64,000 nucleotides of DNA from Apostichopus japonicus (Eukaryota; Echinodermata; Holothuroidea; Aspidochirotida; Stichopodidae). Each line of letters begins with the position of its first letter. Position 1 is the stretch's first letter. Positions 56,176-64,000 of the stretch are shown here, one piece after another. The stretch lies in the NCBI RefSeq assembly GCF_037975245.1, contig NC_092563.1:19858094-19922093 (forward strand), read 5' to 3'. A program made the translations under genes and the position numbers. A model generated the notes under the pieces. It was not told the origin of the DNA and did not search any database. It saw nothing but the letters and a program-made list of their open reading frames with translations.

Positions 56176-56336
56176 GTTAGTCCCTCACTATCTTCTCACT
56201 CTCATGAGAAGTCACTCATAGCAGCTTTCTTTAATTTTGTCAGCAATTTTGCCAACTCTGCCGACTATAACTAAGAATCAGAAGGCAATTGATCAAACCA
56301 CACTGTAGTGATCAGCCAAACTCGTTGTATTTTGAA

Positions 56337-56707
56337 CCAACTGAACGATAATGAACTAGAAATAAATATGCTTCTTTTGATCCTCAAAATCTCCTCACCC
56401 AGACAGTTTTAAGAAAAGTGATATAAAAACCAACTGAACGATAATGAACTAGTTATAAATATGATTGTTTTGATTCTTAACATCTCCTCACCCAGACAGT
56501 TGAAAAGTAATATGAAAGCCAACTGAATGATAATGAACTAGTTATAAATATGTTTGTTTTGATCCTCAACATCTCCTCACCCAGACAGTTTTAAGAAAAG
56601 TGATATGAAAACCAACTGAACGATAATGAACTACAGTTATAACTGTAGTTAAAAATATACTTGTTTTGATCCTCACCTGGACAGGTTTAAGAATAGTGAT
56701 ATGAAAA
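56337..56707. repeat. About 93-bp tandem repeat, four units
   Basis: Units begin CCAACTGAACGATAATGAAC at about 56337, 56430, 56519 and 56612. Each contains TCCTCACCCAGACAGTTTTA or a close variant. In RELCH intron 4. Confidence 0.85.
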
Positions 56708-57069
56708 TTTTTAACATTTTTTAAATATTCTCACTCCAGTATATTTAAAATGAAACTGCACTACTGAAACTATGGAACTGCATTGTTGTGGGACTTCACT
56801 ATGCCATATTACCTGCAAAATATATCAGAACCAACTCGTGAAGCTGCTTTGCTACAAAAAGAACATAGGATACGGTTGTCTACATATATTAGATTGAAGT
56901 GCGTGTTAGGGTCATGGGGCAGTGACATCATTTGACAAAGATGAATGGATTTTGTTGCGACTATGAAGTATAATGTTCAGTTAAACAACGTTCAGGGTCT
57001 TCATCGTGGAGATCAATCATTGGCTAAATTCTATCTGTTTATTTATGGGTTTTTTTAAACTCTTTCCAG

Positions 57070-57273
57070 GATTTTGATGACTGGGATGATGTCGGGCTCA
57101 ACGTCCCTCGCCCACCAGATCTGTTTCACCTTTATCGGGACTATGGCAAGCATGTGATACCACCCAAGGAGATGGTGGATGTCGGATGCGGTGATGACAC
57201 CGTTGAAGAGGCTCAGCCAGAGGAAGCAGAGGCTGACATCGCCATGGCTTTCGACCAGAAACGCCTTCAAATG
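57070..57273 (+). CDS. RELCH: RELCH exon 5
   Basis: Acceptor tctttccag, donor ATG|GTGAGA, phase 0-0, 204 bp. Encodes DFDDWDDVGLNVPRPPDLFH, then LYRDYGKHVIPPKEMVDVG, matching human DFELWDDVGLNIPKPPDLLQLYRDFG with conserved order. The acidic tail (EEAQPEEAEADIAM) leads toward the second coiled coil. No later RELCH exon (KLEDKISLLNSEKW-type or HEAT repeats) was found before 64000. Confidence 0.94.
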
Positions 57274-59065
57274 GTGAGAACATATACAGGGAGGTCTCAG
57301 AGTCGTTCCCCTCCCCCCACTCCCCCCTCCCCAGATAACCTCTCAACTACTTTATAAAAGAGAACATTTAGTGGGCTGTCTCTTACCATAGGTTGTGTTT
57401 TCCTTCATTGAATGTTTTTTGATCTTCCATTGTAAACTGCTGCACTTGGATCATGTGCTGTTATGTGCAAGAATTCCAGCATTTGGAAAGAGATTTTTAA
57501 AGATCCATGATATTTCTCATGATGGCACCATCTCTCGGCAATGTTACCAGAGACTTTGTTCCAATATAAAACAGGAGAAACTTGGTACATCTGTCATCAA
57601 ACCATCTGGAATGACTTCATATATATTGAGTCAGAACATTTACGTTTTATTTGCATTCAAAGTTGAATATTTGATGTCAGATTAAAATCCCTTGAAGGAC
57701 ATATATTCATAAGAGTAAGCACAATATCTTTCCTACTTACACTGGATGTGTTGTACATATACAAGCAGACTGGAACCAGGACATCATTGATACAAGAACT
57801 TTGAATAAAAAATATGTACAGTACTGATTTCGCTTAACTCCCGTTGAAAAAAAATCAACGATCGATAAAAAACGTTGAAAATCGATAAAAAAAGTTGAAA
57901 ATCGGTTAAAAACGAATAATTTCGTTGACAAGATTTAGACTACTGCGGGCACGGGTTGTCAGCGAAGTTTCAACGAAAATTCCACGAAAGTTATCGCGAT
58001 CAAAAACCGCAAAGGCTATTCTAGACATATCAAGGTTGTGACTTGCGTTGAATCCTTAGTTTAACTACAGCCGTTTTCAGACTCTACCAGAAGTTGTAGA
58101 GGAATATTACAAATGTTACAAAAGTTTGATTGTAGATAGAGTAAGTTCTTTACTAGGTGTTTGAAAAATGATTTGGCTAGGATAGTAAAAACTAGTCTTG
58201 ATCGATCGTAATAAGCACGTTCTACGATAAGTTATAGGCTAGTATTAAACTAAGATAAGTTTAGGTTAGCTCACCAAGGAACGCAGCGTCAGAAAAACTA
58301 GAAATAAAAAAAATATCCACAATGAAACAGTCGTAGCTGGATATCAAAGAGATCTTTATTTCCAATAAATTCCTGTGTTACTTGACGTACTACAGTACCG
58401 TTTACTACAGAACATCACTCACTAAACAAACTTTTCTGAGCGCATTCCGTACAAAAAATCTCCCCCAGCTTCAATGCACGCAAAAATAAAAAAACATCCT
58501 GTTATTTTCCCCCTAACCCGTTACTGTAAGTTGCCCGCGAATGCAGATGGACTGCCCTGGTATTTAGGTCGCAGCCTGGGTCTGGGCCACCTGCAGTTTG
58601 CTGCTAACATGTGTATTCCCTACCCTGGATATCCCCACCACCAAACTTTTTTTTGAGAGGCTTAGTCCAATCATAAACCTGGCTTTGTCAAATTCACGCC
58701 TACCATCTGTTAATTAGCATAGTATTTATCTGAACCTTTGGCTGGCTGCCTCTAGAAGCAAACATTATTTTACCCCTACTGTTCGTAATGGAATGGATGT
58801 TACCTGAAAACCAAATATTCATTCATATTATAAGTAGAACAATCCAGCAGGGATAGAAAGTTTATCTTGAATGAACCAATCAGAAGTCGTGCTATTAATA
58901 AAACTTGAAACACCTGGCCAGCAAGAGAGTTGCAAACAATTGTATCCATGACTACTAAGAAAATAAAGCAGTGACTTGGGGCCCACGTTGGGTAGAAATC
59001 TGTGGAAAATGAATATATTTTCATTGCTTATTTGAGTATTGTATATTGGGAAGAGCTGATCAAAC

Positions 59066-59115
59066 ATTAGTAGGGAGGGCTTTCAACTGGCCTGACGGCT
59101 TTCAACTGGCCTGAC
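59066..59115. repeat. 22-bp tandem duplication
   Basis: GGCTTTCAACTGGCCTGACG occurs twice in a row. No function suggested. Confidence 0.8.
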
Positions 59116-60904
59116 GGCATGTACATTTAATTTAATGAGAAGGGGGAGTTTTTATGAGTCTCCCGGTATGCGTCACATGAGAAGTAAATGTTTTTGTTTT
59201 TCGGTTTTATCATCGTTTTTCAAGTGGAACAGCTCATAAAATCATATCAAATGAAAATAATACATATTTGAATATCCTTCCTTAGTTTTACTAATCAGGA
59301 ATGTTTAATAAAGCATGCAATGCATCGTTCGAAAAAGGTAATTTTAAAGTAGAATTGAAAATGAACGACATAAAACAATATCTGTGAAGCGTGCGGAGCA
59401 CAACTTTGAATATTCGTTGTGAAAGAAAACATAGCGAACGATGCTTATTGCGTACAGTAAATAAATTTCGCGGAACTGGTATAGAGAAATTACGTACTGC
59501 AGCTTACGTCGGAGAAGCTCATAAATGACACAGGTGGATAGAGCGCATCAAAATTCGGTTTAGGAAATCCCTATACAGCCGACAAAAGTCGATATCTCCT
59601 TCCGTTTTCGAGTTATATGCGATTTTGTGTTTTTGCGATATGGTTTTTAGTATATTTTCATTCAATAAGGTCGTTTTTGTGTGTGTTTAAGTAAGGGTGT
59701 GACCCAACAGATATTTCGCTAACCGTTTCACCGTATCGCCTGCCGGTCGGTTTAACGTTTAAACGCCGTTTCCCGATCGCGGTTTTTTTCGACGCACGGT
59801 CACTCGACTTTTAATGAAAATAGGACATAATTAGTACAATAATTAAGGTTTTTTCCCCAGCAGGTAGCAATTCAGGCAACAAGACACTCGATCAATGTAT
59901 GTTAATTACTAATTAGGCCCAATAATATTGCGAACCTTTCGTGTAATAATTGCTGAAAAGAATAACACACATGATCAGTATTCGTGGTGTTCAGAAGTTC
60001 AGATCACTGAATTTATATCACTCGGCCTTCGGCAACATCGTAACTTTTGAAGAAAAAAACAATATATTTGTCTATCTATCACAAGATTTTTAACAAAAAC
60101 TCGCCTAAATTAGTATACTTACCCACCTTTCCTGCTTACTTATTAAAAGTCATGTTAAGAAAACAAATTACGCACGCACGTGTTGTGCGATGGGTTGTAA
60201 AAATCAAGTTGAAACTGGTTTGAGCAGCCTCCGATTTCATTTTCTTTCTCTTGTGTCACATACATGATACAGTACCTTACATTAGATACAAAAGTTAATT
60301 CAACAACAGCCAAAATTTGTGTCGCAATAGGTTAAGTTTTAATCGCGCTGCGCAGTACCATTCATAATTTGCATATAACATCAAAATTTACACTCGGCGT
60401 CCAGATGGCGGGAGATGTAACATCATGTTCAATCTGTTGTGTTGTTCCCATGGTGCGATGAACTTGGGCAAAGTTCAATGACCTACTTATGTTCTGTGAC
60501 CAATGTCAGTGGGAATTATGTGTGTAAAATCTCGGGTTTTTCCATGTGTTATATATATAGAAGTTTTACGTAAGCGGAGCGAATTTTAAGGCGGCTCGTT
60601 GATTGTGAGGAAGCACTTATCTAAGCATCAATATTTGTGAAAAATATCGTAAGTTTTTCATTTTCATTCATTTTCTTTTATGTTTGCCGCAATCCCGCCC
60701 GCAATGCATGCACAGCATAATACCATGTGTGAAAAAAATGGCTGTACACGTGCAGACCTGAGAGAGCAAACTGGCCTTGTGTTGTTAATGTTATGACGGT
60801 ACTTTCTAGAACGACCATTTGCCTCTTTTGGGGTCAACATATTTTCACACGGGATTTCAACATGCCATTGATCGATGTACACGGGTGATATGGTCAATTC
60901 CACG

Positions 60905-62585
60905 GTGACTTGCGTGACATTTTTACTAAAATTCCTCTCTATTTAATATCATTAAACAAATAAAGAAATTACCTGGGAGAAAAGCATTCATTTAGTCAGT
61001 AAGGTAAGCCTTAATGCTTACAACAGTAGACAAAAAATATTTATACCTCAAGTATTGGGGGTGAAATTGGCGAAAAACTAAACATGACTCGCGTGACAGT
61101 TACTATTAGCAAAAATCAGAATGCACACACAAATGTTCGATTTCTTATGTCTTATTAAAATATTTCCAATCACTTTTTGTAATCATACCGAAGTTGAAAA
61201 ACACCTCTACCTCAATTGCTATGCAACTTTGAAAAAGTGTTGTAACGCATGAAAAAAACGATGCAGATGTATTGTGACTCGCGTGACAAGAAAACGTGAC
61301 TCGCGTGACTAGTTCACTTTTCGGATAGTTCTAGACCAAATGCAGTAGTGAATCAAAGGTATAGATCTTGCATAGTGAAATATAACATTCATTGGTCTAG
61401 AAAGTGTCCAAAAGGTACTTCCCTTGGGAAAGTCCAGATGATATTATGTCCCCAAGTTACCTTCATGACTGCAGACAGTAGGTAATATACTGTACGGGTA
61501 GTACAGTTGTTCAGGCAATATATCTTGTCAATTAATATTTGTAACAACATTTATTCTGTTGAAGTCACTCATTTGAGAGTTATAGAAGAAAGAGATCTAT
61601 CAAAATGTGATTCAAATTACCATTGTCATTTGTCATATTTGAATAAACCAAAAGTGTAATATTTGAGAAGATACATTCGCTCATGGGATTTTGGGAATGA
61701 TTGAGCAGTTAAAACCTTAAGGTTGTCAAGTCATAGCACATGGCATTGCCAGATACAATGTTTTTGCATATTACTTAAAAATCAATGACAAGTGCTAACT
61801 TTCCAAATGTGGTGATAAAATAGGCATTACATTGCGAATAAATATTCATGATTTTAAATTCTGATACTTCAAATGAAATTATCATAATTAGTTGCTTTAT
61901 GTGTGCCCATAGTATTCAAGTTGCCTAATTAAAGGGGAATGCATATATGATATCTTTAATCAGTGATTCATTCATCAAACTATAACATCCCTGCAAATTT
62001 CACACAGTAAATAGGTAGAAACACTATCTTGATTTGACGTGACTCGCGTGACGTGACTCGCATGACATTCGTAAAGGGTGATTTTCTGCAAAATTTGAAT
62101 ATCTTAAGAAAAGGAAAATTCAGTAATCCTTTTGGTATCTATGTGAAGACGTGATATTCATTATTTGGAGTAAAACTATTGTGCAGGCAAGGAGAAAAGA
62201 AACAAAAACAGTAAATTTTGTGACTCACGTGGCAGTAAATCGAGGGTGTTTACTGTTTTCAATTAACCACTGTTGTCTAATGCCTTGATGTCAAAATAAA
62301 ACTGAAGCTATAAAGTGAGCACTATGCTATAGCAAATATAATTAGTCCAACACACAGTTAAAATAGGTAGAAACACTATCTTGAATTGACGTGACTCGCG
62401 TGACGTGACTCGCGTGACATTCATAAAGGGTGATTTTCCGCAAAATTTGAATATCTTTTGGAAAGGAAAATTCAGTAATCCTTTTGGTATCTATGTGAAG
62501 ACTTGATATTCATGATTTGGAGTAAAACTATTGTGCAGGCAAGGAGAGAAAAAACAAAAACAGTAAATTTTGTGACTCGCGTGAC
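60905..62585 (+). repeat. Dispersed 14-mer GTGACTCGCGTGAC
   Basis: Exact or one-to-two-base variants at 60905, 61084, 61274, 61296, 62039, 62053, 62220, 62391, 62405 and 62572. Two pairs are directly abutting (62039/62053 and 62391/62405). The unit is GTGAC-TCGC-GTGAC, a direct repeat of GTGAC. Confidence 0.9.
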
Positions 62586-62700
62586 AGTAAATCGAGGGTG
62601 TTTTCAATTCACCACTATTGTCTAATGCCTTGATGTAGAAAAAAAATTGAAGCTATTAAGTGAGCACTATGCTATAGCAAATATAATTAGTCCAAAACAC
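62001..62700. repeat. 350-bp tandem duplication
   Basis: Unit 1 starts at cacacagtaaataggtagaa (62001) and unit 2 at cacacagttaaaataggtag (62351). Both contain the paired 14-mer, a shared ttcagtaatccttttggtat block and end with ctatagcaaatataattagt. They differ by scattered substitutions and small indels. Confidence 0.9.
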
Positions 62701-64000
62701 TGATGATACCTATGATTAATATGTACAAATCTGCACAAAATGAAATTTCACTGTATTTTTCATAATTTAGTTACTACGGGAACCATTTGTTATTACCGAC
62801 CCCATAATCAAACAAATGATGTTTCTGGGGTGAAAAAATTATTTTTAGTAACTACAAGTATTCTATTTATTGGAAACTTATACATTTTTAATGTACAATG
62901 ATTTTAAATTTTTTGGTATGATGTTGACCTTATCATGGAATTGACCATATATGTCACACATATTAACTGGGAAAACGAATTGACGACACTATCATGAGCT
63001 TGTGACTATTAGCCTACTACTTGAGTTATATTGAACACATTATTCATGCCTAAAACATCGTTTTTCTGTTTTTTTATAGATAGTTTGCAGTACATTACTA
63101 AGTTCTTCACATATTTTTAAATAATTTTCATGTTTAAAATGTAAACAAAATAGAAAAAATAAAAAGAGAAAACGCCTTTTTGAAAAATGGAAGCGTCCTC
63201 GCAGAATGGGCGGGGCATCTTTATTTTGCTTCAAGTAACATGTTTTCGCTCGGAAACAAAGTTTCATACTTCAACTCTCATAAAAAAACAAATTTACATC
63301 TCTTAGAAATAACTATTTTTCGTATTCTGCAAGTAAACCAAGTTTATATGTCCATTCACTGTTATTTAAATGGTTAAACAGAACTTCAACTTATTTGGAA
63401 GGGTGCCTCGTGGTACATAGCTTTGACTGCAACCTCTCTAAAAGCCTGGCGAAGTTAAGACTTATGTCACTGTGTTTGGGGTTCACAGTCAGAAAACGTC
63501 CCCCGTCAGTTTAATTAAGCGTTTCTTTGAGTGTTACTACTCATATAAGCATGAGAATGCTTTCGAAAATATTCCCTCTTTCAAACGACTGAACTAAAGT
63601 CTAACTGATATAAATAAACGAAGTTACGCGTTTTCCGACGTTTCGTGTAACCACAAATTGACCTTCTATTTCGTTTAAAAAAGAATTTCAACGTACCGTT
63701 GAAAATTCCACGAAGGAAATGACTGAGATAACCAATCGATAAAATTCGATAAAAAACGATAAAAATCGATAAAAATCGCCGAATTTCGATGAAAAACAAA
63801 GAATTTCGGTTATTTTTCTTTCAACGAATTTTAACGGGAGTTAAGCGAAATCAGTACTGTATAGTATATCAACACATACCTATCCTGTTGGCTGTTATCT
63901 AGGCTCTGTCATTAGTGACAGATACATACCATAACTTTAGAAAAGAAGAATCCATGAGCAAATTTGAATATAAAGATCAAATTGAGCTTTTCCATGCTTT

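Larger units (their letters stand above)
57819..63859. mobile_element. 6-kb TA-flanked inverted-repeat element in RELCH intron 5
   Basis: 27-bp perfect terminal inverted repeats beginning CAGTACTGATTTCGCTTAAC (57819-57845 and 63833-63859), with TA on both outer sides. This suggests a Tc1/mariner/pogo-type insertion. Both subterminal zones repeat ATCGATAAAAA-like words. No transposase frame is visible in 6,041 bp; the interior carries the GTGACTCGCGTGAC cluster and a 350-bp tandem duplication. Confidence 0.75.

Noticed and set aside
60664-60903. Minus-strand frame of 79 codons (ELTISPVYIDQW...)
   Set aside because: No ATG, no recognised domain, no splice partners. It is mentioned only as a possible origin for the 14-mer and not annotated as a gene.

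Overview
This window looks like metazoan nuclear DNA. Coding sequence lies in short exons with GT/AG junctions, introns are about 0.4 to 9 kb, and the non-coding part is dense with retroelements and DNA transposons. The mix of multi-domain SRCR genes, SRCR/Ig/trypsin modules, Penelope-like and CR1/L2-like retroelements, and a Kolobok-type transposon with THAP and P2X7-tail ('ballast') domains fits a marine invertebrate deuterostome. An echinoderm is plausible, but nothing here fixes the species.

Layout. (1) 1-3,237: the 3' end of a gene (gene A) encoding one and a half Ig domains followed by a trypsin-like serine protease; its start is left of the window. (2) 3,238-15,340: intergenic, mostly a decayed minus-strand Ty3/gypsy-type element split by a plus-strand CR1/L2-like LINE. 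(3) 15,341-29,645: a TATA box, a signal-peptide exon and twelve tandem SRCR exons. The SRCR exons are single-exon, six-cysteine domains, and exons 1-11 are all symmetric phase 1-1. Parts of the array duplicated very recently, introns included (920-bp and about 1.49-kb units). (4) 30,333-35,719: three Ig domains (six exons) and a second trypsin-like protease exon, colinear with and clearly paralogous to gene A. Whether the SRCR array and the Ig/protease cassette form one gene is unresolved, because the last SRCR exon reaches a stop codon and its best donor is in the wrong phase. (5) 35,800-43,288: microsatellites, a fragment of a 'YRDD' reverse transcriptase, a Penelope-like element with RT and GIY-YIG remnants and a nested 182-bp element, a minus-strand LINE, and two small hAT-like MITEs. 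(6) 43,289-64,000: the first five coding exons of a RELCH (KIAA1468) orthologue. Its introns hold two hAT-type non-autonomous elements, a 4.7-kb TTAA-flanked Kolobok-type element containing another hAT element, and a 6-kb TA-flanked inverted-repeat element that carries an unexplained recurring 14-mer.

How the genes relate. The Ig/protease products and the SRCR array look secreted. A joined protein would be SP-SRCR(12)-Ig(3)-trypsin, which recalls neurotrypsin (SRCR plus trypsin) but with Ig domains and a long, actively duplicating SRCR array. That suggests a recognition module coupled to a protease; an immune role is inference only. RELCH is an unrelated intracellular gene for membrane or cholesterol traffic.
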